In this document: piece by piece, positions 1-10,052 of the stretch | How the letters are laid out: each line of letters opens with the position of its first letter | Position numbering within the stretch: position 1 is the stretch's first letter | Assembly: GCA_033725935.1 (NCBI GenBank) | Contig: MU867097.1 | Coordinates: 332,533 to 396,532, forward strand | Length of the DNA: 64,000 nt | Direction of reading: 5' to 3' | DNA from: Cladorrhinum sp. PSN259 | Taxonomy: Eukaryota > Ascomycota > Sordariomycetes > Sordariales > Podosporaceae | Translations under genes and position numbers: made by a program | Notes under the pieces: model-generated | The model's database searches: none | What the model saw: only the letters and a program-made list of their open reading frames with translations | What the model was told of the DNA's origin: nothing

Positions 1-863
1 TGTCTTATTGCCCTCCAATCCTTTTTTTTTATGTTCAGCTGACAGTTGGACAGCCGAGCAAACAACGAAAGCAATGGGGCTTTGGAACGTCTTGACGATT
101 ATTGTGGAAGAAAGTAAGTAAGTAACGAACAAGCCAGGAAAGAAACTTGGGACAAGTCGTTTATCGTGGCTCTCGAAGGGAGGTGAAGGGAAGCGGATGT
201 TTGCAGTGAGCGTTTGCGTTTGCCGTCTGCCTTTCGGGAGGGCTCCCGGGTGAAGGAGCCGGCGACAGTGAGCAAAGATGAATAGGGTCACATAGTTAAT
301 CGAGACCCGTCAAGATCATGGGCTACTTTTTCAGACTATCTGTCGGGTGCCCGTGTGTGCCAACGAGGCATACTTTGCCAGTAGATTTTGCATATATACC
401 ATGATGATTCTAACTGAAATTACTCTACTTGGAGGCGCAGCGATCAGTGACTCTTCAACGGTCATCATGCAGGTCCCCTTGGCTGTTGGGTCGTCGTCCA
501 CTCAAGCTTTAAATCGGCCTCCCAAAGCCCCAAAGGTGAGTGACACACCGGCGAACCAGATTAGGTTAGTCTGCAGTATCGGGGGTTTCCCGCCCCCACC
601 TTTGCGGGACACCACCCAATTGGCACCAAAAAGAGCTGCCGTGGACCCCTGGCAGTGGATGTCTGGCAAATTCCACAGCGCTGATTAAAAGGCGAAGAGC
701 TTCCCCGGGAATCCGACCCCGCCATCGCCTTCAGAATAAATATCTATTTGTCAAGTTGTAGCCACCTACCTCTCTCCGAAAAAGTTACCTGTAGCCGGAA
801 TAAAACGCAGTCAGAATACCAATTCTCAATAACTCGCAAATTCATAAAAAGACAGCAATCGAT
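1..863. other. Intergenic and 5' leader region before the HEL2 gene
   Basis: I see no convincing gene here. The longest open frame (347-688) has no recognisable motif and no coding-like composition. The part nearest 864 is A-rich ('attcataaaaagacagc'), as expected of a fungal 5' leader, so this is read as promoter plus leader of the gene starting at 864. Confidence 0.5.
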
Positions 864-3389
864 ATGGCATCATCCGGTGCAGGTGCACCAGCAGCAAGCG
901 AGACTTCAGCGGCGCCCTCGGGCCCCAGAGGTGACGGTTCGAGAGGACGAGGAAGAGCTCGTGGAGGAAGGGGAGGAGGAGGTCGCGGAAGGGGCGGTGG
1001 TGGTGATCATTCCAGAGCACGAGGGGGAGGACGAGGTGGCAGAGGAGGACGAGGTGATGGTGGTGGCGGCAGAGGAGGAGCAGACCATCAACATCCTACG
1101 ACACAGAACGACGAGGCAAAACCACCACAGCCAAATTTTAAGAAACCTGAACCACAAGCAGATGGCGCCGATGACGATGAGGCCGAGGTTTGCTTCATCT
1201 GCGCCAATCCTATAACGCACCACTCCGTCGCACCCTGTAACCATGTTACGTGCCATCTTTGCGCCCTTCGTCTGAGGGCACTGTATAAGAATAATGATTG
1301 TCCTCATTGTCGTGTATGTGAACCCCACCATTCCTTCTTGAGTATTTGGGATAGATTGAACTGACTTGGAGTGTGTAAGACCCCCGCACCATTCGTCATC
1401 TTCACTGATGACGCTACCAAACGCTTCGAAGAGTACAAGCCCGCCGAGATCACGAGCACAGACGATAACATCGGCATCAAATACGCAGGCGAAGACATAG
1501 TAGGCGACACAGTCCTCCTTCTCAGGTACAACTGTCCCGACTCGGAGTGTGATTTTGCTGGTCTCGGCTGGCCAGACCTCCATCGCCATGTTCGCTCGAC
1601 ACACCACAAGAAGATGTGCGACCTCTGCACGAGACATAAAAAAGTTTTTACGCACGAGCACGACATGTTTGCCGATAAGGAACTTACGGAACACATGAGG
1701 CATGGCGATGACAAGCCTGGAGCGGTTGATCAGACCGGTTTCAGGGGCCATCCGCTGTGTGGCTTCTGTGGTGCTAGATTCTATGACAGCGATAAACTGT
1801 ACGAGCACTGCAGGAACAAGCACGAGCGGTGTTTCGTGTGTGACAGGAGGGATTCGAGGCAGCCGCACTATTATTTGGATTATAACGCGCTCGAGGAGCA
1901 TTTCAAAAAGGACCATTTCTTGTGTGATGATCGGGAGTGCATGGAGAAAAAGTTTGTCGTGTTTGAGAGCGAGATGGACTTGAAGGCTCATCAGTTGACT
2001 GAGCATGGGGGCGGGTCTGCCTCAAGAGGTTCAAGGACTGTTAACTTGACAAACTTTGACCTGAGACAACGATGGGAGCAGGAGCAGGGAGGACCTCCCG
2101 CTGGTGTTGGACGTGGAAGAGGCGGGCAGCAAGAAAGGGGAGGAGGGCAGCAAGAAAGGAGACGAGCCCCTCATCCCAGTGGTGAGCCTTTGCCTGTCAG
2201 CTCTGCTCAGCCCTTATCAAGGGCTGAACTTGCTTTCCAAAGGCAGGTGGCTCTTAATCGGAGTGCGCCGCCTGTTGCTGCTTCTGGACCTTCGAGGCCC
2301 CCTCCTGCGCAGCAACAACAGCAGCAAGCATCGAGATTACCGGCCAACCAAAACATCATCGACGCAATGGAATCAATAAGCATCGCTGATCTCTCCTCCC
2401 TCCGACCTGAACAACGCGCAAGCTTGACTCGCCACGGAGCAGTAATCGAACGCGCCTCAAACCTCCTAGGCAACGATCAGACTAAACTCGCCAACTTCAA
2501 ATCGTACATCTCAAGCTTTAACAAGAATTCCATGACGCCTGATCAACTAATTGATGCCTTTTCGGCATTATTCGTCGAAACGTCTGCGACTGCCCTCGGC
2601 ACATTAGTAAGGGAAGTAGCGGACCTATTCGAGGATAAGAAGAAGGGAGAAGCCCTAAGAAAATCATGGCAGAATCGGAGGGCCGTAGGACAAGCTGTCC
2701 AGGAGGAGTATCCTTCTTTGCCTGGATTGGGTGGGATGAGGGGCGCTACGACCAGTACGAGCGGGTGGGCCAGTGCTGCGCAGGCTACGCAGACTCAGCA
2801 GAGCCAGCAGAGTCAACAACAGGCCACGGGCAGAGTGCTCAAACTGAAAAACAGTACAAGAAGAGGCAGCAACGCTTCTTCTTTGGGAGGCATGTCATTC
2901 GCTTCTGTATCAGACTCCGCTTCACGGTTTGGAGGAGGTTCTTCTTCTACTCGCGGTGGGGTATCTAGTAGTAGTGCGTTCCCTGCACTCCCTTCTTCGA
3001 ACAGAAGTAGTGCGCAAGCAAGTCAGCCAAGTTGGATAGGAGGAAGCAGTAGGGCCGCACTGCCCACTAGCATCGCGCCTAAAGCTCCTGGCGCAGCAGC
3101 AGTGTCTGGGAAGAAGAGTGGTGGAAGAGGAGGGGAGGATTCGTTCCCTGCTTTGCCTGCTGCTCCGAAACCGTTGACTACCATCTTTGGGTATGGAAGT
3201 GGCGCGGTTAGGAGAGATTTTGGTGGTGGAAGGGAGACTGGGTTTAGCTGGGGTGGTGGTGGTTCTTCTGGGTCTGGATCAGGAAGCGGACAGCAGCAGC
3301 AGCAACAAGGGGAGGAAGGAAGTGGTGGTGGTGGTGGTGGTGGGGGGAAGAAGAAGAATAAGAAGCAGGTTTTGGCTCATTGGGGTTAA
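864..3389 (+). CDS. HEL2: HEL2/ZNF598-type RING and C2H2 zinc-finger E3 ubiquitin ligase
   Basis: Two exons: 864-1313 and 1380-3389, giving 819 aa. The intron at 1314-1379 (66 bp, GTATGT...AG, phase 0) joins the end of the RING (DCPHCR) to TPAPFVIFTDD, the order known in Hel2 proteins. Residues about 20-75 are an RGG-rich low-complexity tail. A C3HC4 RING follows at about 110-150 (CFIC...CNHVTCHLCALRLR...CPHC). Several C2H2/C2HC fingers lie at about 185-360 (CDFAGLGWPDLHRHVRSTHH, CGFCGARFYDSDKLYEHCRN). The C-terminal half is Gln/Ser/Gly-rich. Hel2/ZNF598 is known to ubiquitinate 40S proteins on collided ribosomes and so starts ribosome-associated quality control in the cytosol; that role is inferred from family membership. 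The start is the first ATG before the RGG tract. The gene converges on IRE1. Confidence 0.9.
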
Positions 3390-3637
3390 TAAGTTCGTTA
3401 TACTACTTACTTTTTCTGTCGAATTTTTATGGGCTGAGTTATGCCTCATGAGATGGAAAAAAAAAAAAAAGAAAGAAAGAAATATCCAAGAGCCGAGCGA
3501 GCTGAGGAGGGTCAAAGTGGTTGTAATAAGCATGGGGAAAGGGTAAAGGGGGGACGACTATTAGTTAGTGTCTTGTGGCCTTTTTTTTCTTCTTTTATAC
3601 CTCTGTATCTATTTGATGTTAGCAGAGTGAAATCCAG

Positions 3638-3680
<43 letters not shown>

Positions 3681-4172
3681 AATTCAGCCTACAAAGGCAT
3701 TCCATCTTTATGCATCGATAATATTTTATTTTTTCCCTTTTGTTTTGAGTAAATTTGCTTGATGATGTGAATGGGGAAAAGGGTTGTCGTTGGATGAAAA
3801 CAACACACCAGACAGGTCGAAAGTTGGTTTGTATTTATCTATGGCAGAGTGAACGTTACTTTAATCTTCCTTTGGTGAGAATGATGAATGGAGAAACTGT
3901 AGGATACAGATATCCGTCTCAAGAAACTTTTTTACAGACTCAGTCAAATAAGTCTTTCGCTTTTATGCAATTGCAAAGTCACGTTCAAATATGCTGAGAA
4001 CGAAAGTAAAAAAAAAAAAAAGCAAAGCATATTGTATATAAAATTGCAAAATAAAAGCAAAATCTACAGAAAAATCTCAAAAACTCAAAAAATCTAAAGC
4101 AAATAAACTCTCCCTCCTTCTACCAGACACCTCCCACCTATTTCGCTGATTTTTTAACACATCTTTTTCCAA
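3390..4172. other. Convergent 3' region between HEL2 and IRE1
   Basis: No gene is seen. The stretch holds A-rich and T-rich tracts suitable for two converging 3' ends, including poly-A at about 3459-3471 and AT-rich sequence at 4008-4075. It also holds the GA repeat listed separately. Confidence 0.5.
3641..3678. repeat. (GA)n microsatellite
   Basis: About 19 uninterrupted GA dinucleotides lie in the shared 3' region of HEL2 and IRE1. It is a simple sequence repeat with no coding role visible. Confidence 0.95.
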
Positions 4173-7100
4173 TCAGAGTGACTCATAATGCTTCGGAGCC
4201 ATATAATAATCCTTGAACCGATCTGTCTCATCCCAGTGGCACTCATAAACCACCTCCCAACAAGCCAACAAGAGATTGGGGAACCTCGTAGTCCAAAAGT
4301 TCAAATACCCCTCGGGTAAGCTGCCCACAAGCCTCTTGACCTGTTCGCTCATATCATCATAGTGGTTCCTCTTATTTCTCAACGCCCTCAACAGATCTAA
4401 CATTTTGCCTCCAGTGTACTTCCTCTGCTTGCCGAGACTGTCGACAAAGTCCTTGGGCAGAATCTTGAGAAAATCCCCATTGTGTATAACCTCGGGGGCC
4501 TGCTTTTCCAAATAAGCAAGAGCAGGAGACGGGGGGTCACGCGGTTCCTTTTCAAAGGCATCAGAAACATCGCACAAGAAGGCTAGACGTTTCTTTGTAG
4601 GCCAAAAGAACGGATGAGCCATGACTTCGGGAGCTTTTGGGCGCTGTTTGGGGTCCATGTTGATCATGCTCTTTATAAGATCTCTGGCTTCCGGTGCGGC
4701 ATCTCCCAGGCTGTCGAGATGATGGAGCTTGTACTCGCCCTTCCGGATATTGACCTCTCGCATGAATTTGCCACCTTCATCAAAGGGATGGTGGCCGCGA
4801 GTGAGTACGTAATAGAACACCAAGCCGAGAGAGAAGATGTCGATCGATCTGGTAACCCGTCGGCTGCCCGGCGCGGCGCCTTCTGGCCCGGTCAAACCCG
4901 ACGTACTATGAAGCTCGGAACCGGGTTCATGGGGCAGCACAGCAGCGTTTGCTTGATCATCATCCACAAGGAGTTCAGGTGCGCGCCATCCTGATGTTCC
5001 GGCGGCATGTGCAGTGGTAGCACCGAAGGATGACTGTCCACCTTCCAACTTCTTGCATAGACCAAAGTCAGAGATGAGAATTCTAGGCTTCCCCTCCCTG
5101 TCCATGTTGACAAGGATGTTCTGAGGTTTCAGATCGCGATGCACAATGTACAGCCTGTGTAGATGGCTTAGACCGTTGGCGATTTGCCACAAGACATATG
5201 GCATCTCACGCTCGCCAGCCTGGGCCAACAGGCGGAAGCTGGAGGGCTTCTGGATAACATCGGCCAGTGAAGCTTGACAGAGCTCCAGCGCGATGTACAG
5301 GAACGAAGCTCGCTGCTGTTGAGCATAATATCGGATCACATTTGGGTGATCATCGCTCTCGCGCAAAAGTCTGGTTTCTTGGGTGGCAATCTCATTGAAC
5401 TGAACCAGCATTCGCTTGACGGCGACATCACGACCTTCCCATTTGCCAGGAAAGACGACAGTGCCATTGCTTCCTGTCCCAAGTTGTTCTGCTTCGTTGA
5501 CTTCGAGATTGCCCATCCGGATGATGTGTCCAGATATTTCGTCAGTATTACCAGGAACTGTAAGGATATCCGGCTCCAGGGCAGGCCGAGGGCCGAGCTG
5601 CTTAGCTTTGTTGACAACCTCTTCGACCGACTCTTGTACCGGATCATCATCGCGGGATTGCGAATTCTCCCGCTTTGGACCCTTTTTGTGTTTAACACCA
5701 CCACGACGACCCCTGTGTGCCTTCTTCTTCTTTGGAGTAGCTTCCGCCACACTGACATCAGGCAGTTCTGCGGGTGGGAGGACAGGAACTGGTGGAGAGG
5801 AAGGCTCACTGGTGGGAGGAGAGGGGGGAGTAGCTGGGACAGCGGGTGAAGGTTCAACCTTTGGAGCTTCCGGGACCGGGAGAGCCTCCTCAGGTGGAGG
5901 AGTAGTGGGATTGACAGTTGGCACCTGCTCCCTCTTTACTTCACTTGGTCCTGGAACAGGCGCAACTCTTTCCTCAGGAGAAGCCTTGAGGATTGGCGCA
6001 TCATCACCCGGGAGTTTAAGTACGGTGCGAGCATTATCCCATGACTTTTGGTTGATCTTGAAACCAGACAGCCTGTCCTTGTACAATGCCCAAACAGAGA
6101 CAAAAAAGATGATGATGGCAGCAGGGTTGGTGAAGAGGTCGAACAGGGTGTTGGCGGCCATTTCGGGCAACCGTTTTGCAGTCTCAATGATTCGGCTTGG
6201 TTCCGGTGGTGGTGGAAGCAAGTGAGGGGAGTCCGGGTTGGGTGGATCAATGGTTTCGTGCTCCGGCGGCCCATCAATCAGCGGTGGGAGGAAGCCGGGA
6301 GTGTATTCGATGCCGTGGCCGCCCTTGCCGCCATGTCTGCCAGGGAGGCTGTGGACTCCGACGAGCACCTTTGATATCTGAGCGCCGTTGCCCAGCTCCC
6401 ATGCGTCCTTCAGTTTCCACCTCTCTATCCGCTGAGCGGGTGCTTCGGGGGATGACAAAATCAGGGGGTAGCGGCTACCCGATAGAGCGTAGAAGCTGCC
6501 TTCTTCGGTTTGGTTGACGAGGACCTTCTGGCTGCGATCACGTAAAGTATCATCATCGGTAGCTGGAATTGGAGGTTGGGGCAGCACAATGAGATCTGGA
6601 TCCAGAGTGTCCGCGGTACCCCAGCGATGGAGGACATCAAAGACGCGAGCGACGGGAGAGTCCAGTTTCTGAGTGAACAATGGCGAGCCTCCCTCGATGC
6701 GGCGAGCGTAGTCAAACCCGTAGACATTGCCGTTTGGATGGCTGGCAATGTAGCATTTGTCCTTGGTCATGATGTTTTGCTGAATCAGGTCATTGTCGCG
6801 CGTGTTGGGGCCCCACTCGGAATACCTCAAAGACGCGATTGGGCTGCCATCAATTCGTTGAATTGTGACCATGTACTCGGTGCGGCCGAGGGTGATGGAG
6901 CGACTGTTGCTGCACTCGTCGTCTCCGTCGGCGAGAGCGTTTGGCTTGGAGCAGCTTTCAGACTCGACCTTGTTGACGTAGCTGCCGCTGGAGCTAAATT
7001 CTTTAAGGATTGTGCCAGTTGCCGCGTTGAAGGTAACCATGGTGGTTTTCTTGTCTCCAATGTAGAGCACGCCCTCGTCCTTGAGTGGGGAGAGCTCCTC

Positions 7101-7754
7101 CACAATCTTCTTCATAGTCCAAGCCAACTTGGTCAGGCCGTCACCGTTCTCGCTCGGCCTCCAAAGGTAGAGCTCGCCGTCACGGGTAGGCTCGACGACC
7201 CAAATGTAGTGATCAATTGGGTCGTAATCATCATCAAGGACGGAGTTGTTGGTTCTGAAATGTCTCGTCTCAACCATGGGTTGGGTGGCCTTGAAGCGCC
7301 AGCGCTCCTGTCCAGTCTTTCTGTCGCTGGCGTAAAGGTCTCCATCGACGGTCGCCAGAAGAACAAAGTCTTCCACTTCCCAGTCCTCCAGACTCCGCGC
7401 AAGATGCTGCGAGAGTCCAGCCCCGCGGCCGAGGCTGTACGATGATGGAGGAGGTGCTCGAACGGACAAGTCCGGAGCGAAAGCTTGGGCGCGCGCATTA
7501 TCAGGAACATGAATGTTTTTGTTTTTGTTGCTGTAGTCATCGGAATCGACGTCTTGAGCAATAGTCGTCTTTCGGCGGTCGTGAATTAGGGGGCTCTCGA
7601 TGGTCTGGTGGCGGGCCGTCAGGGGAGTCGCGGCGGCGGCCAGGTTCGAAGAAGCGCCATGCTGCTGCTGAGCATCGACGTATTGTAGCCACGGCAGGAC
7701 GATTACAGCGAGAGTTGCCCAGAGAGCGACATGGCCAGGAGGCCGTCGCAACAT
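4173..7754 (-). CDS. IRE1: IRE1: ER-stress sensor kinase/endoribonuclease
   Basis: Single uninterrupted frame of 1193 aa. Residues 1-28 form a signal peptide. A luminal beta-propeller-like sensor domain spans about 120-480 (LLATVDGDLYASDRKTGQERW). A membrane segment lies near 535-555 (AAIIIFFVSVWALY). A basic/Pro-rich linker leads to a kinase at about 755-1055 with GTGSNGTVVF loop, VAVKRM lysine, HRDLKPQN and DFG. The KEN RNase domain fills about 1055-1193 and keeps the RNKRNHY segment that holds the catalytic Arg, Asn and His. The family senses unfolded proteins in the ER lumen and excises the HAC1/XBP1-type mRNA intron, so this copy looks catalytically complete. The start chosen gives the signal peptide. 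A long region upstream, about 1.5 kb without another gene, could hold a long leader. Confidence 0.96.
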   Translation of the reverse strand: MLRRPPGHVALWATLAVIVLPWLQYVDAQQQHGASSNLAAAATPLTARHQTIESPLIHDRRKTTIAQDVDSDDYSNKNKNIHVPDNARAQAFAPDLSVRAPPPSSYSLGRGAGLSQHLARSLEDWEVEDFVLLATVDGDLYASDRKTGQERWRFKATQPMVETRHFRTNNSVLDDDYDPIDHYIWVVEPTRDGELYLWRPSENGDGLTKLAWTMKKIVEELSPLKDEGVLYIGDKKTTMVTFNAATGTILKEFSSSGSYVNKVESESCSKPNALADGDDECSNSRSITLGRTEYMVTIQRIDGSPIASLRYSEWGPNTRDNDLIQQNIMTKDKCYIASHPNGNVYGFDYARRIEGGSPLFTQKLDSPVARVFDVLHRWGTADTLDPDLIVLPQPPIPATDDDTLRDRSQKVLVNQTEEGSFYALSGSRYPLILSSPEAPAQRIERWKLKDAWELGNGAQISKVLVGVHSLPGRHGGKGGHGIEYTPGFLPPLIDGPPEHETIDPPNPDSPHLLPPPPEPSRIIETAKRLPEMAANTLFDLFTNPAAIIIFFVSVWALYKDRLSGFKINQKSWDNARTVLKLPGDDAPILKASPEERVAPVPGPSEVKREQVPTVNPTTPPPEEALPVPEAPKVEPSPAVPATPPSPPTSEPSSPPVPVLPPAELPDVSVAEATPKKKKAHRGRRGGVKHKKGPKRENSQSRDDDPVQESVEEVVNKAKQLGPRPALEPDILTVPGNTDEISGHIIRMGNLEVNEAEQLGTGSNGTVVFPGKWEGRDVAVKRMLVQFNEIATQETRLLRESDDHPNVIRYYAQQQRASFLYIALELCQASLADVIQKPSSFRLLAQAGEREMPYVLWQIANGLSHLHRLYIVHRDLKPQNILVNMDREGKPRILISDFGLCKKLEGGQSSFGATTAHAAGTSGWRAPELLVDDDQANAAVLPHEPGSELHSTSGLTGPEGAAPGSRRVTRSIDIFSLGLVFYYVLTRGHHPFDEGGKFMREVNIRKGEYKLHHLDSLGDAAPEARDLIKSMINMDPKQRPKAPEVMAHPFFWPTKKRLAFLCDVSDAFEKEPRDPPSPALAYLEKQAPEVIHNGDFLKILPKDFVDSLGKQRKYTGGKMLDLLRALRNKRNHYDDMSEQVKRLVGSLPEGYLNFWTTRFPNLLLACWEVVYECHWDETDRFKDYYMAPKHYESL

Positions 7755-9233
7755 CTTTGGGACGACAAGGCGAATGTTTGGAGGAGACCTGAGTCAGGGA
7801 AACACATCAAACAGGGTCCCCGGGCGGTTTGGCAGCGGGTGGGTATTGCCGTATGCTGCAGGCGTCCGTCCGTAGACAAACGTTGAAGGTGTCCGGTGTG
7901 TTCTGGACGCCTTTGTAAAAAGAAGCGTGCAGATGTTCCAATATCTATGCTGGTTTTCAAGTTGATCTCCGCTGCAAGGAATGAATGATCGATGAGATGA
8001 GGATGCTGATGGTGATGACAAGATACACGAGAAGCGCGGGTGTGACGGAGAATCGGGGGAGATGGAGAGTGGAGGACAAATGCTGCCGTGTGGGTGGGAG
8101 GATATGAATGGAAGCAATTGGACAGGAGGGCGGCCCTTGTGGTCTGCTGCCAAGAAAGTGCTGCCCGGTGGGCGTACCGGATATTTAAACAGTGTGTCTC
8201 ATGCCAGCCCACACCAGTGCCCGCATATAAGTTCACGGTCCAAATAGCAAAATCGTAGCTAACCATCCTTCCCTGACATGGTTCCAGGTTAGGGCACGGG
8301 AACGAAGTGGGGTGTTCTCAGCGAAGCGAGACCAGCAGCTCTTGTCAAGGGAGTGCCGCCAGTTATTGAGGGACACGGCAAACAAAGAGGGACATCTGCT
8401 CGGATGGAACATGGTTTGTCTTGATGTTTTTTTTCAGTGGCAGAAATCGATCATGAAAAATATTTGATAAGCTTGGCAACGAAGACGGCCCGGTTTCTGG
8501 CTTTGATGGCGATTGAGTTTTGCCATTATCACAAAGTCGAGTTCGTACCTCTCTATCAATTCCGAAACAATATCTGCAGGTTCTTGATACACACAGCCCA
8601 ATTACACGTACCCCTCGGACCACACATGCCACTTCTGCGCACCACAGAATTCAAGAAAAGAAAAAAAAACTGATGATGGTTGCACTGCGGCTAAAATCAT
8701 TCTTCTGCGACCTTAATTAATTGAGTAGTGGCAATACATAACATGTTGATTTCTGGTGGAGTCATACCTTGACGGAGCATTGCTTTCCATTAAATATATT
8801 TCAGGAACTGTTCGCCCGTGACGAGCAATCGGCAAACCAGGAACCAAGCTTTGGAGAACCCGCGTTGACAGTTCGTCGATTGTGGGGTTGCAAAAGTATG
8901 GAGAAGATGGGGGAAGTGGAAGGAAGACCCTTTCTCACACCACACACACCACAAACCACCTCCATCCCGTCCTCCTCCTGACTATCAGCTGTTTGCAAGG
9001 TTCCGACTGTGCCATTCCCAGGTTTTCGGTGCACTAATTCCCAGCCTCACTGTTCCATTGAGGGGAACTTGTTGACAACTTGACATTTTCTTTTTTCTCT
9101 GCTCCCCCTTGCTGACAGATATGCATCAATCATCAGCGCGCGTTGAAATCTATGTATCCCGACATTTGCAGGATATGCAGGTCGGTCAACATTGCATGGC
9201 ATGACGCATCCCTCGCATTCTTGACACTTATAC

Positions 9234-9264
<31 letters not shown>

Positions 9265-9318
9265 CAATCTCTCCCTTTTACAGGTCCGTCAAGATTAATA
9301 ACATCGAAACGGTTTGTT
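7755..9318. other. Intergenic region and presumed IRE1 upstream region
   Basis: No gene is supported on either strand. Open frames antisense to each other (for example 7703-8266 minus) have no family motifs and no matching splice structure. Features seen are a poly-T/poly-A palindromic tract near 9232-9264 and mixed-composition sequence likely to include the IRE1 promoter and 5' leader. Confidence 0.5.
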
Positions 9319-9870
9319 TCAGTTCATGTGGCACAAAACAAAGCGCTCGCGTAATGCTGCCTCCTTTGTCAATTGCTTAGCTTGCTTCGAGTTTGCTTTC
9401 GAGACACACGGCGTGTGTGGTGTAGTGCCGTACGGCGTAATCCTCCTCCGTCCGCTCTGTCGGATCCGTTCCTGCAGATTTTCAAGATGAACCCTGCATA
9501 TTTCTTCGAACTGGACCTGATAGGCAAACATTGATTGAGCACTGTTGAAGATGAATATAAAAATAAATAAAAGGCTCACCTGCCGCCCCGAGAGGAGGCG
9601 ACAGGCTACGAAAACCCCAGCTGTCCGTACGCTTGCTAGTGGTTTTTCTCGAACACCCGCACCACACCAGGATGAAAGAGATCCGCGGGGTGTGCCTCGA
9701 CCAGGGAGCTGAATCCGGGGGCGTTGGCATTGCCCGCGACATCCCAATACAATTGAGCCATCCATCGGGTTGGCCCAACCGTATTGGGACGTCTTGGTGA
9801 TAGTGCTCTGCGAGTAGTTATATATAGGGTCTGTCTTGAAGACGGGAAGGTACGATTGGTACGTCTTCAT
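9319..9870 (-). CDS. Weakly supported small two-exon gene, function unknown
   Basis: The minus frame from ATG 9870 stays open to the stop at 9319. A good 63-bp intron candidate, 9579-9517 with a GTGAGC donor and a CAG acceptor, splits it in phase 0 into exons 9870-9580 and 9516-9319, giving 162 aa. The C-terminal part reads like a charged helical segment (VQFEEICRVHLENLQERI). No domain, signal peptide or membrane span is recognised. Another frame in the same stretch (about 9741-9619) also gives a protein-like 41-codon piece, so a frameshifted relic is possible. The evidence is only the open frame and intron signals. Confidence 0.3.
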   Translation of the reverse strand: MKTYQSYLPVFKTDPIYNYSQSTITKTSQYGWANPMDGSIVLGCRGQCQRPRIQLPGRGTPRGSLSSWCGAGVREKPLASVRTAGVFVACRLLSGRQVSLLFIFIFIFNSAQSMFAYQVQFEEICRVHLENLQERIRQSGRRRITPYGTTPHTPCVSKANSKQAKQLTKEAALRERFVLCHMN

Positions 9871-10052
9871 GTCTCACTTCAGTGTAGCCTCACACTCCAA
9901 CACCACACCACGCGCTGTTGTTCAATATAACAGTTTCTGTCCATTCACACCACTTTCTCCACGTTCCATCCCCACCCTTCCAATGCCATCTTCCACTCTA
10001 GATAGAATTCCATACTCCCCAAACAAACTCTTAATCGCAACAACGACTTCTT

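Noticed and set aside
906..2006. 366-codon minus-strand frame antisense to HEL2
   Set aside because: It is a shadow of the HEL2 coding strand. The plus strand carries the RING and zinc fingers, and the antisense reading is low-complexity with no domain.
5416..6225. 269-codon plus-strand frame inside IRE1
   Set aside because: It is antisense to the IRE1 linker and kinase, and its Gly/Ser/Thr-rich reading comes from the coding strand's Pro/Glu-rich linker.
7703..8266. 187-codon minus-strand open frame upstream of and overlapping the IRE1 start
   Set aside because: It has no motifs and contains low-complexity Ser/His/Pro runs. It overlaps another open frame on the same strand and the IRE1 N terminus. 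It is best read as IRE1 leader or promoter sequence.
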